This document shows positions 25,149 through 33,498 of a stretch of 64,000 nucleotides of DNA, piece by piece (the first letter of the stretch is position 1; each line of letters starts with the position of its first letter). The notes beneath the pieces were generated by a model. That model saw nothing but the letters and a program-made list of their open reading frames with translations. It had not been told where the DNA came from and did no database searches. The stretch lies in assembly GCA_041648895.1 (NCBI GenBank), contig JBAZOB010000002.1, forward strand, positions 1 to 64,000. The letters are read 5' to 3'. A program made the translations under genes and the position numbers. The DNA is from JBAZOB01 sp041648895 (GTDB lineage: Bacteria > Patescibacteriota > JAHJAL01).

Positions 25149-27353
25149 TTACAGGCTCAAATCGTCACTTATTTTTTGCAGCGCTTCTAGTCCAATTCCC
25201 ATCAATTTATCCATACTTATTCCTAATTCTGCTCCACTATTGATAATTTCCCGACTGGCTCCTCTGGCGAAAGCTTTATCTTTAAATTTCTTCTTCATCG
25301 ACTCTGTCGTGACTGATTTTAATTTTTTATCCGGCTGCACCAGGCCGCAGGCGATAATAAAGCCGCTCAAAGGATCTACCGCGTAAATAGCCTTATCCAA
25401 TCTGGTTTGTCGGACGCCGCCACAAGCCGGATTATGGGCCTTGATGGCTTGAATAATCAGCGGGCTGACTTTTTTTTCCTTCAAAATTCCCTCAGTAATA
25501 ATGCAATGCTGGGTTGGTTCCTTCATAGTTTTTTCATAATCAATATCGTGTAGTAAACCGGCCAATCCCCATACGTCTTCATCAGCACCGATTTCCTTTG
25601 CCACTCCTCTTAAAATCGCCTCCACTGCCAAACTATGTTTTTGCAGATTCTCATTGGTTAAATTTTCTCGCATCAATTTTAATGCTTCATCGCGACTAAT
25701 ACCCATTGTCTCCACATTTAATTTATCCAGCTCCTCATCGTCCATCAGATCAACAGTCAATCGACTTCCCATTTCATCCAGAGGTAAATCATCGATCAGC
25801 TCTTTACTTTTTCTAAGTGGGCGAGGCGAAGCATCAACTTTGTCGACAATAATATGTTCTACTTCCTCTTTGGCCTTGGGTTTAACAAATGGGAAGAGAA
25901 TTAATTCCCGAATATTGTCAATTCCGGTCACCAAAGACATAAAACGATCAATCCCCATTCCCCAGCCGGCAATCGGCGGCATGCCGTGTCGCATAGCTTC
26001 AATATAATCCTGATCAAAATCATGGGCTTCCTCATCGCCTTGGGCTTTATTCAGAGCTTGTAGTTTAAATCTTTCTTCTTGATCAATCGGATCAATCAAC
26101 TCCGAATAGGCATTGCACATCTCCCAGCCATTAATTACCAACTGAAAACGATCTACCCGCGATGGATCACCATCTTTTTTTCGAGCCAATGGCGATAATT
26201 CAATCGGATGATCAACCAGAAATACCGGATTGACAATATGAGGGCGAGCTATCTTTTTATATATTTCATCGATCAACTTGCCATATTCAAGCGTGTTGAT
26301 ATCTCCGTCAATTTCGATTCTAGCTTGATGAATAAAAGAACGTAAGTCATCAGCCGTTTTGTGATTGGAAAGATCATGCCCGGAATATTCTTTAATTAAT
26401 TCATAAATATTTCGGCGCGGATAAGGTGGCGTTAGATCAATCTGTTGCTCCCCGACTTTGACGATTAAATTACCCATTACCTTGGTCATAGTTGTTTTCA
26501 TCAGTTCTTCCGTCAATATCATCAAATCTTCATAATTGGCGTAAGCCTGGTAAAACTCAAATAGCGTGTATTCTTGCAAATGTGATGGATCGCGGCCTTC
26601 ATTCCGATAAACCCGGCCAATTTCATATACTCTCTCGTAACCCGCTACAATCAATGTTTTTAAGGGTATTTCCAACGATATGCGTAATTTAACATCGACA
26701 TCAAAAGCATTGTAGTGCGTCAAAAACGGCTTAGCCAATGCTCCACCAGTCGTGTTTTGCAAGGTTGGAGTCTCAACCTCCAAGAAGCCATTCTTGTCCA
26801 TAAATTCCCGCATCGCCCTAACAATTTTAGCCCGCCGGCGGAATCGTTCTCTCAAACCATCGTCCATCAATAAATCCAGATAACGATAACGATGCTTCTT
26901 CTCAATATCTTGTAAACCACTCCATTTTTCCGGCAGGGGGCTCAATGATTTAGATAATAATTTGTATTCAAAGACTTCAATCGATTTTTCCCCCCGTTTA
27001 GTGACAAAAGCCTGGCCTTTAACTTGGACAAAATCAGCGATATCAATCAAATCAGAAAAGAAGGCATATTCATTTTCTCCCACTGTATCGGCTTTAAAAT
27101 GTAATTGTATCTCGGCCAAATCATCTTTCAGATCAGCGAAAGATGCTTTGCCATGGCCGCGAATCGCCATAATCCGCCCGCACAAGACCAGTTCTTTTCC
27201 GGTCCATTTTTCAAAATCAGTCAAAATATTACCAATCGAGTCAGTCCGCTCCCCTCGATCGAGGTAAGGCGCCACTCCTGTTTCTTTTATCTTGGCCAGT
27301 TTCTCTTCCCGCACCTCTTGTACGCTCTTATGTATAAAATTATCTGCCGACAT
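25149..27353 (-). CDS. lysS: Lysyl-tRNA synthetase (class II) fused to an HD domain
   Basis: A 734-aa two-part protein. Residues 1-500 are a complete class II LysRS: an OB-fold anticodon domain (ELVLCGRIMAIRGHGKASFADL), motif 1 (MREFMDKNGFLEVETPTL), motif 2 (YEIGRVYRNEGRDPSHLQEYT) and motif 3 (GWGMGIDRFMSLVTGI). After an acidic linker (about 510-570), residues 573-734 form an HD-superfamily domain: His in HSLAVEA, the HD pair in LAGLLHDIDYE (602-603), and later His in QHCIITEG and IKAHNP. The usual bacterial LysRS ends near residue 500. The HD domain may hydrolyse a nucleotide such as AMP or Ap4A made by the synthetase; that is inference. Confidence 0.95.
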   Translation of the reverse strand: MSADNFIHKSVQEVREEKLAKIKETGVAPYLDRGERTDSIGNILTDFEKWTGKELVLCGRIMAIRGHGKASFADLKDDLAEIQLHFKADTVGENEYAFFSDLIDIADFVQVKGQAFVTKRGEKSIEVFEYKLLSKSLSPLPEKWSGLQDIEKKHRYRYLDLLMDDGLRERFRRRAKIVRAMREFMDKNGFLEVETPTLQNTTGGALAKPFLTHYNAFDVDVKLRISLEIPLKTLIVAGYERVYEIGRVYRNEGRDPSHLQEYTLFEFYQAYANYEDLMILTEELMKTTMTKVMGNLIVKVGEQQIDLTPPYPRRNIYELIKEYSGHDLSNHKTADDLRSFIHQARIEIDGDINTLEYGKLIDEIYKKIARPHIVNPVFLVDHPIELSPLARKKDGDPSRVDRFQLVINGWEMCNAYSELIDPIDQEERFKLQALNKAQGDEEAHDFDQDYIEAMRHGMPPIAGWGMGIDRFMSLVTGIDNIRELILFPFVKPKAKEEVEHIIVDKVDASPRPLRKSKELIDDLPLDEMGSRLTVDLMDDEELDKLNVETMGISRDEALKLMRENLTNENLQKHSLAVEAILRGVAKEIGADEDVWGLAGLLHDIDYEKTMKEPTQHCIITEGILKEKKVSPLIIQAIKAHNPACGGVRQTRLDKAIYAVDPLSGFIIACGLVQPDKKLKSVTTESMKKKFKDKAFARGASREIINSGAELGISMDKLMGIGLEALQKISDDLSL

Positions 27354-27374
27354 AAATAAACTCCTTAAAAAAAT

Positions 27375-27440
27375 TGCTAATTACAAATTACGAATTATTA
27401 AAAATATTTTTTAAATTCGCCATTCGTAATTATATTAACA
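27375..27440. repeat. Inverted heptamer spacer between greA and lysS
   Basis: The left arm has 7-bp words (TGCTAAT, TACAAAT, TACGAAT); the right arm contains ATTCGTAATTA, the complement of the end of the left arm, so the spacer folds as a loose hairpin of AT-rich heptamers. Confidence 0.5.
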
Positions 27441-27444
27441 TTAT

Positions 27445-27478
27445 AAAAAATCCCCAGCACAATTACAAAGCCGAGGAT
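27445..27478 (-). terminator. Intrinsic terminator of greA
   Basis: On the minus strand ATCCTCGGC pairs with GCTGGGGAT (27470-27478 with 27450-27458, two G-T wobbles), followed by six T. Confidence 0.7.
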
Positions 27479-27502
27479 CTTAGCTTGATACAAAATAATA
27501 AA

Positions 27503-27967
27503 TTAAGCAATTGTCATTATCCGCATTTTAACCTTTCCGCCAGGCGCTTGGATTTCCACTTCGTCACCGACTGCGCGGTCAAGCAAAGCCTTGCCCACTG
27601 GCGATTCGACGGATATTTTGCCTTGATCAGGATTGGCTTGGGTAGCACCAACCAGCATATATTCGAATTCCTTGCCACTGCGATTAATTTTTACTTTTGA
27701 CCCCACGCAGACATTGTTACGTCCGCATTTGTTGTCGCTAATCACATGGTTACGCACGATATCTTCTAATTCCATTATCCGACCCTCCAGCAAGCCCTGC
27801 CTTTCTTTGGCGTCAGAATATTCTGAATTTTCTGAAATATCGCCATAACTTCGTGCTTCCTTGATCTGGGCTGCAATGACCTTCCGTTCGTCATACAAAC
27901 GGGCCAATTCTGTTTTGATTTCTGCCAGTCCGTCTTTGGTCAGAATGTATTTGTTGTTTTCGTTCAT
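27503..27967 (-). CDS. greA: Transcription elongation factor GreA
   Basis: Rescues backtracked RNA polymerase by stimulating transcript cleavage. An N-terminal coiled coil (residues 10-75) has the tip motif with acidic residues in DISENSEYSDAKERQGLLEGRI; the C-terminal FKBP-like domain has GSKVKI and SVESPVGKALLDRAVGDEVEI. At 154 aa it is normal. The ATG lies about 92 nt from a consensus promoter (28066-28094), and the leader carries a terminator-like hairpin (28008-28040), so greA may be controlled by attenuation. Its own terminator is at 27445-27478. Confidence 0.96.
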   Translation of the reverse strand: MNENNKYILTKDGLAEIKTELARLYDERKVIAAQIKEARSYGDISENSEYSDAKERQGLLEGRIMELEDIVRNHVISDNKCGRNNVCVGSKVKINRSGKEFEYMLVGATQANPDQGKISVESPVGKALLDRAVGDEVEIQAPGGKVKMRIMTIA

Positions 27968-28007
27968 TTACTTTGTTTTAAATAATAAATCTTTACTGTT
28001 TTAGCTG

Positions 28008-28040
28008 AAAAAAATACCCCCTTTCTTAAAAAAAGAAAGG
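28008..28040 (-). terminator. Terminator-like hairpin in the greA leader (candidate attenuator)
   Basis: On the minus strand CCTTTCTT pairs with AAGAAAGG (28040-28033 with 28027-28020), followed by GGGTA and seven T. It begins about 19 nt after the predicted greA transcription start and 41 nt before the greA ATG. Most greA transcripts could end here as a short RNA. Confidence 0.75.
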
Positions 28041-28065
28041 CCTATCACCTTTAACTACATCCTAA

Positions 28066-28094
28066 ATTCTAGCCCAGTCATACCCTCAAGTCAA
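28066..28094 (-). promoter_or_regulatory. Promoter of greA
   Basis: Minus-strand TTGACT (28094-28089), a 17-bp spacer, and TAGAAT (28071-28066), the best sigma-70 match noticed in the window. The remaining part of the 27968-28275 spacer (28095-28220) shows no gene or clear structure. Confidence 0.8.
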
Positions 28095-28224
28095 GCCTCT
28101 GACTGTATTGCTAAAACAAGCATAAATAGTGGATAATCATGTATTTCGCCCATATATTAATTCTCTCTAATATTATTTTAATGTATCTTTAATAATTTCG
28201 TTCAAAATATTGTTAATCAAATAA

Positions 28225-28253
28225 AATAAGACGAGCCATATCCTCGTCTTATT
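28225..28253 (-). terminator. Intrinsic terminator of infC-rpmI-rplT
   Basis: An 11-bp stem AATAAGACGAG/CTCGTCTTATT (28225-28235 with 28243-28253), followed on the minus strand by TTATTTG. It lies 23 bp after the rplT stop. Confidence 0.75.
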
Positions 28254-28275
28254 CAATTATTTAATACTTATTCTC

Positions 28276-28638
28276 TTACTCTTTTTTACTTCCCAGTCCA
28301 GCCTGAGCAGTTTTGACCAATTCCTCAAATACTTTAGGTTCAGCTACGGCCAAATGAGCCATTATTTTTCGATCCAATTCAACATTCTTCTTCTTCAGCC
28401 CACTGATAAAACGATTATAACTCAACCCATGCAGCCGACTGGCCGCGCCAATCCTCAATATCCACAAACTGCGAATATCTCGCTTTTTAATCTTTCTGCC
28501 TTTATACGCGTGCACGCCCGCCTTCAAGAAAGCTTCGCGGCGTCTTTTAACTTGCTTTGGCCCTTGATAACCCTTGGTCAACTTCATCAGCTTCTTATGC
28601 TTGCGTTTGGTAACTGTCCCACGTTTTATTCTGGTCAT
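28276..28638 (-). CDS. rplT: 50S ribosomal protein L20
   Basis: A primary 23S rRNA-binding protein required early in 50S assembly. The basic N-terminal extension (RIKRGTVTKRKHKKLMKLTKGYQG) and the globular part (RDIRSLWILRIGAASRLHGLSYNRFISGLKK) are characteristic. At 120 aa it is full length with a short C-terminal addition. Last gene of the conserved infC-rpmI-rplT cluster. In other bacteria L20 represses this operon by binding the mRNA; whether the spacer here supports that is unknown. Confidence 0.97.
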   Translation of the reverse strand: MTRIKRGTVTKRKHKKLMKLTKGYQGPKQVKRRREAFLKAGVHAYKGRKIKKRDIRSLWILRIGAASRLHGLSYNRFISGLKKKNVELDRKIMAHLAVAEPKVFEELVKTAQAGLGSKKE

Positions 28639-28639
28639 T

Positions 28640-28725
28640 GATAATGAATAATGAATAATAAATAACGAATAATGAATAATTTATATAATCATCAATTTTC
28701 TTCCAAATTGATTATTAATTATTCA
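28640..28725. repeat. Heptamer array between rpmI and rplT
   Basis: Five to six 7-bp words near ATAATGA (28640-28680), then a short unrelated centre, then ATTGATTATTAATTATTCATT as a partial inverted copy. The array fills the spacer of an otherwise conserved ribosomal operon. Confidence 0.7.
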
Positions 28726-28727
28726 TT

Positions 28728-28925
28728 TTAAAGATAAGGCACCATTCTCTTAATTCTTTTTAGATCGGCGGCATGTACCAATTCTGGCACGTCTAATTTT
28801 CTTTTTCGCTTTTGTGTTCTCTTCTCCAAAAAGTGCGTCTCACCAGCGTGTTTACGCTTTAATTTACCCGAGGCTGTCTTGGTTAATCTTTTTTTATATC
28901 CGCGATGTGTCTTTAATTTAGGCAT
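28728..28925 (-). CDS. rpmI: 50S ribosomal protein L35
   Basis: A 65-aa very basic protein starting PKLKTHRGYKKRLTKTASGKLKRKHAG, the L35 signature, and ending KRIKRMVPYL. Its position between infC and rplT is the conserved bacterial order. The spacer to rplT (about 90 bp) is unusually long for this cluster and consists of heptamer repeats. Confidence 0.97.
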   Translation of the reverse strand: MPKLKTHRGYKKRLTKTASGKLKRKHAGETHFLEKRTQKRKRKLDVPELVHAADLKRIKRMVPYL

Positions 28926-29000
28926 TTTTCTTCATTATTTATAGCAATTCGTACAAGTTATATTATACTTGATTATTTACTTATGTCAAAAAAATTATTC

Positions 29001-29594
29001 CTAATTTTCCACGTTCTTTACCTGAGTGGCTGTTTTCTTACTCCAATCGGGATCGGGCAAAATCACCATCTGCCATTGCCGCCCCAGTTTTTTGGCGGGA
29101 GTTTCCACCTTGGCCATGCCATCCAGACGATTATAATAGGTATCCATCATCTCTTTGGCCGCGTCATATTGCACCACTTCCCGCCCCTTCAAGCGCAGCG
29201 TTATCTTGACCTTATGCTTTTTCTCCAAAAACTCTTTTGTCTTTCTTATCTTTATTAATAAATCATTTTCACTAATATTGAGCGATAACCTGATTTCCTT
29301 CAAATCCTGCCCCTTATTCCTTGCCCGCTGTTTGCGTTGCTGTTTTTCCATCTCATACTTATATTTCCCAAAATCCATAATCTTGCACACCGGTGGCCGT
29401 TCCTTCGGCGCCACCTCTACCAGATCCAATTCCGCCGCTCTCGCTCTCTGCAAGGCTTCTTCCCGACTCACCTTACCAATCGGACCATCCTCATCCACCA
29501 GAAAAACTTCCGGCATGGTAATCCTCTCATTGATCCTCACCTTGATCTTCGGCTGAAAACTCGGCCTTCTACCCCCAAAACGTCTTTTACCCAA
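29001..29594 (-). CDS. infC: Translation initiation factor IF-3
   Basis: Controls start-codon selection and subunit dissociation. The N-domain (RINERITMPEVFLVDEDGPIGKVSREEAL) and the C-domain (DLKEIRLSLNISENDLLIKIRKTKEFLEKKHKVKITLRLKGRE) are intact at 197 aa, with a short extra C-terminal tail after WSKKTATQ. The start is TTG at 29594: the frame is closed by TAA five codons upstream with no ATG or GTG between, and the next ATG would remove the conserved RINERI strand. AAAGGA lies 7 nt upstream. A rare start codon recalls the AUU start through which IF-3 represses itself in E. coli. Confidence 0.95.
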   Translation of the reverse strand: MGKRRFGGRRPSFQPKIKVRINERITMPEVFLVDEDGPIGKVSREEALQRARAAELDLVEVAPKERPPVCKIMDFGKYKYEMEKQQRKQRARNKGQDLKEIRLSLNISENDLLIKIRKTKEFLEKKHKVKITLRLKGREVVQYDAAKEMMDTYYNRLDGMAKVETPAKKLGRQWQMVILPDPDWSKKTATQVKNVEN

Positions 29595-29637
29595 AAGAAA
29601 ATCCTTTTATTATTTAATATCTAAATCGAATACCTAC

Positions 29638-29667
29638 ATTATATCGAATATCATATCTATTGAGCAA
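29638..29667 (-). promoter_or_regulatory. Promoter of infC-rpmI-rplT
   Basis: Minus-strand TTGCTC (29667-29662), an 18-bp spacer, and a perfect TATAAT (29643-29638), giving a leader of about 37 nt to the TTG start. Confidence 0.65.
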
Positions 29668-29689
29668 GCCCCCGCCATAATTAAACAAG

Positions 29690-29720
29690 AAAAAAGCCAG
29701 GTACTTTTTGTACCTGGCTT
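29690..29720 (-). terminator. Intrinsic terminator of the CPHC-tail gene
   Basis: A perfect 11-bp stem AAGCCAGGTAC/GTACCTGGCTT (29694-29704 with 29710-29720). On the minus strand it is followed by TTTT. It lies 20 bp after the stop of the 114-aa gene and just upstream of the infC promoter. Confidence 0.85.
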
Positions 29721-29739
29721 AAAAAAACCAGCTAAAAAA

Positions 29740-30084
29740 TTAAAAACTTTTACCACAGTGGGGGCATGTAACCCCGACCAGACTAGCCACCCTATTGGTG
29801 ACTTTTTTTATTAGGCCATCTTTTTTAATAATACTCTTCGCTATCTTTTCCCCGACTTTCTTGCGACTGTCGGGACAAGATTTGAAGAAATCATCAAAAA
29901 GCGGCCTTAACTTCTTGGCCAAACTATTATCGATATTAATGTCTTTGAAAGCGATAACTGCTTCCTCGGACATAAATTCTTTAACAGTTTCACTGTGGCT
30001 ATGGGTTATCGATTTCTCGAACCCCTTGTAGATTCTTTTCAGCTGGTAGTCGATCGTCTTCAGGACGATAATGTCGTCCGACAT
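29740..30084 (-). CDS. Hypothetical small protein with C-terminal CxxC
   Basis: A 114-aa soluble helical protein starting MSDDIIVLKTIDYQLKRIYKG and ending VTCPHCGKSF. The terminal CPHC pair could bind metal if the protein dimerises, or act as a redox site. A strong AAAGGGGG ribosome binding site lies about 9 nt before the ATG, and a strong terminator follows, so it forms its own transcription unit unless read from the 892-aa gene upstream (130 bp gap with a GAGGGAA/TTCCCTC hairpin at 30174-30192 but no T-run). Family not recognised. Confidence 0.65.
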   Translation of the reverse strand: MSDDIIVLKTIDYQLKRIYKGFEKSITHSHSETVKEFMSEEAVIAFKDINIDNSLAKKLRPLFDDFFKSCPDSRKKVGEKIAKSIIKKDGLIKKVTNRVASLVGVTCPHCGKSF

Positions 30085-30214
30085 ACGATCGCCCCCTTTC
30101 TTTTTATTTAGGAAAAATAATTTCCCACCTCAGCCAGAAACAAATCTTATTCTATTAAAAGTTTCTTTCCAAGGAGGGAAATCAATTCCCTCAAGAAAAT
30201 TAATTTTAAATGTA

Positions 30215-32893
30215 TTATGGTCCGGGATTCACTGGGGGAGCACCGCCGGGGTTAACTGGAGGGGCGCCACCTGGATTTACGGGCGGAGCACCAGCCGGTC
30301 CGTAGGCGCCGCCTAGATTAACAGGAGGCGCGCCAGCTGGCTGTCGTCTTCGATTCCACCAATTTCTGATTCCACCAATAGCTCTGCCGCCCAATCCAAT
30401 CGCGCCACCAATTACTGGAATAACAACATATCTACCAGCCAATAACCCACCACCAACTTTTAAACCTGTATTTACCACCTCATTATAATTTACATAATTC
30501 GTCAAGGGAGCATTATCGCCAATCGGTTTATCCGGATTCCACAACCACCCCCACCAACTTTCCGGTGCTGGTGATCTGGCTGGAATTGTCGATTGTGCTT
30601 TTGCCGCCAACTCTTTTGCAATATCAACTCTTCTTTCCACATCGGGGATTAACTTACCATCGGTATCTGTCAATCCGTATGAATCTTTCAGACGGTCAAT
30701 AGAGTCCTGGTCGAGGCCGGCATGATGCAGTGCTTCATCGAGATTAACATTATGATGATCAAGTGCCATCATGGCAGCTTTCATCTTGCTTATGTCTTCT
30801 GATTGAGCGAATTTTACTACTTTAGCTAAATCAGATTTTGAAATACCGGTTAGACTCGGTTGTTTTAATGAACTATATTCGCCACTGAACGTATTGTCAT
30901 AATCAAAATGAGTTGCATCAGCAGATTTATTAATCACTTCTTTGGTAAATTGTTCAAGATGAGAAATATCATCCTGATTTTTCAAAATATTAGCCACATG
31001 CTGAATGCGAGCCCAGTTTTCTGGTTTACTGGCATCAAATAAACAATTGCGATCCAAGCCCTTATCAAGACACTGTTTATAAAATACTTGTATATTTTGT
31101 CCTTCCAGATGAAAAGTGTGGGGATTATCTTGCCACGCCTTAATGATTTCCGGATGTAATGGGATCTCTTGTTGGATTTTTGCCAACTCATCTTTGTAGG
31201 CTTGTAGTGTCTCGGCGGAAGTATCCTTAACGCCATAATCATGACTTGCTACACTTTTTGAATCCGGTGCCATATCGTGATGCCGTAGATCATTATGGTC
31301 AACAACATTTGCGTCATGATTTTTGGTTAATTCCGCATATTTGTCAGCGTCATCAAACTTGTAGTTATCACTGAAATAATGATTATTGTTATCTAAATCA
31401 AATTTAGATTGTTTATAATCTGCAAACAAACTGTCGTCGTCAGCACTAAATTTATTCGAATATTCTGATTTATCTAATTTGCTCCACCAATCAGCTGCAT
31501 CTTGATGATTATTCGGATCAACTGGAGCTCCAAAGCCATGCTCTAGATTATCCGGTACCCCCATTCCTATACCATGGCCATTACCAAAAGTTCCGGACAA
31601 ATCATTACTCTGATCAACATTGGAGACGAAAAACCCTTGATTATGAGGTGAATGAATCACGTTGTGAGCTAAACGCTTTGAAGAATCAACAACGGGAGTG
31701 TTATCATTTACATCATTAGCTGAGGCCATATGGTGACTAGCTGCCAACTCAAACATGCCACCAATAAATCCACCAATAGCAGCGCTTTTCCCCATAGTTT
31801 TTAAATGATCCCACGTCGCCTTGCTTCCGGTGTTTTTAACTGCTTCGTTGTCAACAAAAGATCGATAATTAGTATCTATTTTTTTACCGAAGTTATCGAC
31901 GTGACTCTGCAATTCTACCATGTAATCCAGATCAACCTGCTTGTTTGCCACCAAGCCCCATTTACGTTTAATAAACTCTTTATTTGTTAGTACATTATGG
32001 ATAGTAGCACCCAATGTCGCCAACTTTCTTTTCTTTTCTTCTGTCGAATAATTATTACTTTTTAGATAATTTTCTAATTTTGCTCGTAGATCATTGCCCG
32101 CAACATCAGGCCCAAAATCCATTTGAGCTTCAAAACGTCGATCCCACTGTTTTACTTCAAATTGCTTCGCCTGAATTTGCGCGTTAAGAGCTCCCGCACT
32201 CATACCAACTAAAACACCACCTAGACCAACTAGATAGCCAGCTTTTCTGAGAGTATATATGGACACAACTGAACCAAGAGCCAATAATCCTTGGGCTATT
32301 TGTCTGACTCGGATAGATTCTATTTTATTCGGCCAAGTAACTGCATTTTTATATAATTCAGACGTTTCTTTATTCACCGTTACCAATGCTTCTAGTCTCG
32401 GATCATTATATTTAATATCTCGTCCTTCATTCTTCTCAGCCAAAATTCGCCCAACCATACGAGCAATCTTGCCATCATCGACTGCGATTTTATCTTTGTT
32501 CTCAAGCTCGGCCAAGGACCTTTCTTTTAGTTCATCATGTTTACCCAATTTGAAAGCAATTTTATCCCAAAGATTTCTTACGCCATTTCGAACCCTACCC
32601 AGAAGACCAATTATTTCACCTTTTTTATATCGTTTATCACTATCATGCTTGATAACGGTCGAAGCCATCTCGTTCATTAGCTCGCTTCGTAAGTATTTAC
32701 ACTCATTAAATACTCTTTCCTCATTGGCTGGGGTATTTACCCCATTCTCATCTAAGATGGTACTAATTCTGTCTTTTAATTTTTTATCAGCAGTGTCAAA
32801 CGACATTCGCTCGCTATATTTCTCTTTTCTTTCGCTAGCTGCACTGATTCCTCTAGTGTTAGTGACATCTTTTTCAATTATGAGTGTGCTCAT
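30215..32893 (-). CDS. Giant membrane protein with C-terminal Gly-Ala-Pro-Pro repeats
   Basis: An 892-aa protein not assignable to a known family. The N-terminal 200 residues are charged and helical. Hydrophobic segments lie near residues 205-245 (GLLALGSVVSIYTLRKAGYLVGLGGVLVG), 378-396 (SAAIGGFIGGMFELA) and 815-848 (VGGGLLAGRYVVIPVIGGAIGLG). The middle (about 400-560) is extremely rich in Asp, Asn, His and Ser, typical of disordered exposed regions. The C-terminus after a WWNRRR basic patch consists of repeats of GGAPPVNP. The ATG has GGAG about 9 nt upstream. A small acidic gene precedes it, as with the other giant protein at 36988-39516, suggesting parallel modules. Confidence 0.75.
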   Translation of the reverse strand: MSTLIIEKDVTNTRGISAASERKEKYSERMSFDTADKKLKDRISTILDENGVNTPANEERVFNECKYLRSELMNEMASTVIKHDSDKRYKKGEIIGLLGRVRNGVRNLWDKIAFKLGKHDELKERSLAELENKDKIAVDDGKIARMVGRILAEKNEGRDIKYNDPRLEALVTVNKETSELYKNAVTWPNKIESIRVRQIAQGLLALGSVVSIYTLRKAGYLVGLGGVLVGMSAGALNAQIQAKQFEVKQWDRRFEAQMDFGPDVAGNDLRAKLENYLKSNNYSTEEKKRKLATLGATIHNVLTNKEFIKRKWGLVANKQVDLDYMVELQSHVDNFGKKIDTNYRSFVDNEAVKNTGSKATWDHLKTMGKSAAIGGFIGGMFELAASHHMASANDVNDNTPVVDSSKRLAHNVIHSPHNQGFFVSNVDQSNDLSGTFGNGHGIGMGVPDNLEHGFGAPVDPNNHQDAADWWSKLDKSEYSNKFSADDDSLFADYKQSKFDLDNNNHYFSDNYKFDDADKYAELTKNHDANVVDHNDLRHHDMAPDSKSVASHDYGVKDTSAETLQAYKDELAKIQQEIPLHPEIIKAWQDNPHTFHLEGQNIQVFYKQCLDKGLDRNCLFDASKPENWARIQHVANILKNQDDISHLEQFTKEVINKSADATHFDYDNTFSGEYSSLKQPSLTGISKSDLAKVVKFAQSEDISKMKAAMMALDHHNVNLDEALHHAGLDQDSIDRLKDSYGLTDTDGKLIPDVERRVDIAKELAAKAQSTIPARSPAPESWWGWLWNPDKPIGDNAPLTNYVNYNEVVNTGLKVGGGLLAGRYVVIPVIGGAIGLGGRAIGGIRNWWNRRRQPAGAPPVNLGGAYGPAGAPPVNPGGAPPVNPGGAPPVNPGP

Positions 32894-33026
32894 AACTAAT
32901 CTCCAAAATTAAACTATACAATTTATGAGGGATAAATAAATTTCTAATAAAACTATAACATTAAAGCATAAAAAGTAAAGGATTTCGTTTCCAAAACCCT
33001 CCTTTCTGCATGTTTTAAATCAATTA

Positions 33027-33362
33027 TTATTTTGTCTGATCTTCAATGGCGCCATCAATTCTTTGCATGTCGGCCATAATTTCTTTTTTACTATCTGTCA
33101 TACTCGCCTGCAAAACATTGACAAAATCTGGCATTACTTCAGCAATATAGTTAAGAATATCCATCATGTCTACCTTGTTCTCAATTTTTTCCGCTACCAT
33201 CTTTTGCTGTTCTTCATTTAGATTATTCATCACATCATGAAATAATTTCTGTTCGATCCTCTCTGTTAAACTTTGTTTGAGCTCATTCTTTTGCTCATCG
33301 GGTAAATTGGAAAACCCCAAGTCAGCAATAAGTTCATTAATAAATTGTTCTTGATTGTTCAT
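33027..33362 (-). CDS. Small acidic helical protein (DUF5663-like)
   Basis: A 111-aa helical protein with the pattern (L/I)-x2-L-G-(F/L)-x-x-L-P-x2-(Q/K)-K near the N-terminus (IADLGFSNLPDEQKNEL), followed by RIEQKLFHDVMNNLNEEQQ. The same pattern appears in the 109-aa gene at 39520-39849 (ELAGLENLPEGKKEEMI, then VMVRIVEELGQENEAEF), so the two are paralogues. It resembles the DUF5663 type seen in Patescibacteria; I cannot confirm that without a profile search. Function unknown. It lies upstream of the 892-aa giant gene and downstream of a strong terminator. Confidence 0.7.
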   Translation of the reverse strand: MNNQEQFINELIADLGFSNLPDEQKNELKQSLTERIEQKLFHDVMNNLNEEQQKMVAEKIENKVDMMDILNYIAEVMPDFVNVLQASMTDSKKEIMADMQRIDGAIEDQTK

Positions 33363-33444
33363 TTTTATTTATTCTTAATTATTATAAATATATTTAGATC
33401 ACAAATTAGACTAAACCATATCATATATTGTTCAATAAGTCAAT

Positions 33445-33482
33445 AAGAAAGAAACAACTATATCAGTTGTTTCTTTCTTTTA
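33445..33482. terminator. Strong bidirectional terminator
   Basis: A perfect 15-bp stem AAGAAAGAAACAACT/AGTTGTTTCTTTCTT (33445-33459 with 33465-33479) with a 5-nt loop. It ends the transcript of the four upstream genes (39849 to 33499) and separates it from the 33027-33362 gene. Confidence 0.85.
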
Positions 33483-33498
33483 TATGAGTATTCTTATT

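Noticed and set aside
32259..32912. A 217-aa plus-strand reading frame opposite the 892-aa gene
   Set aside because: It is the antisense shadow of the long gene; its sequence is low-complexity Ser/Phe-rich, and it has no ribosome binding site.
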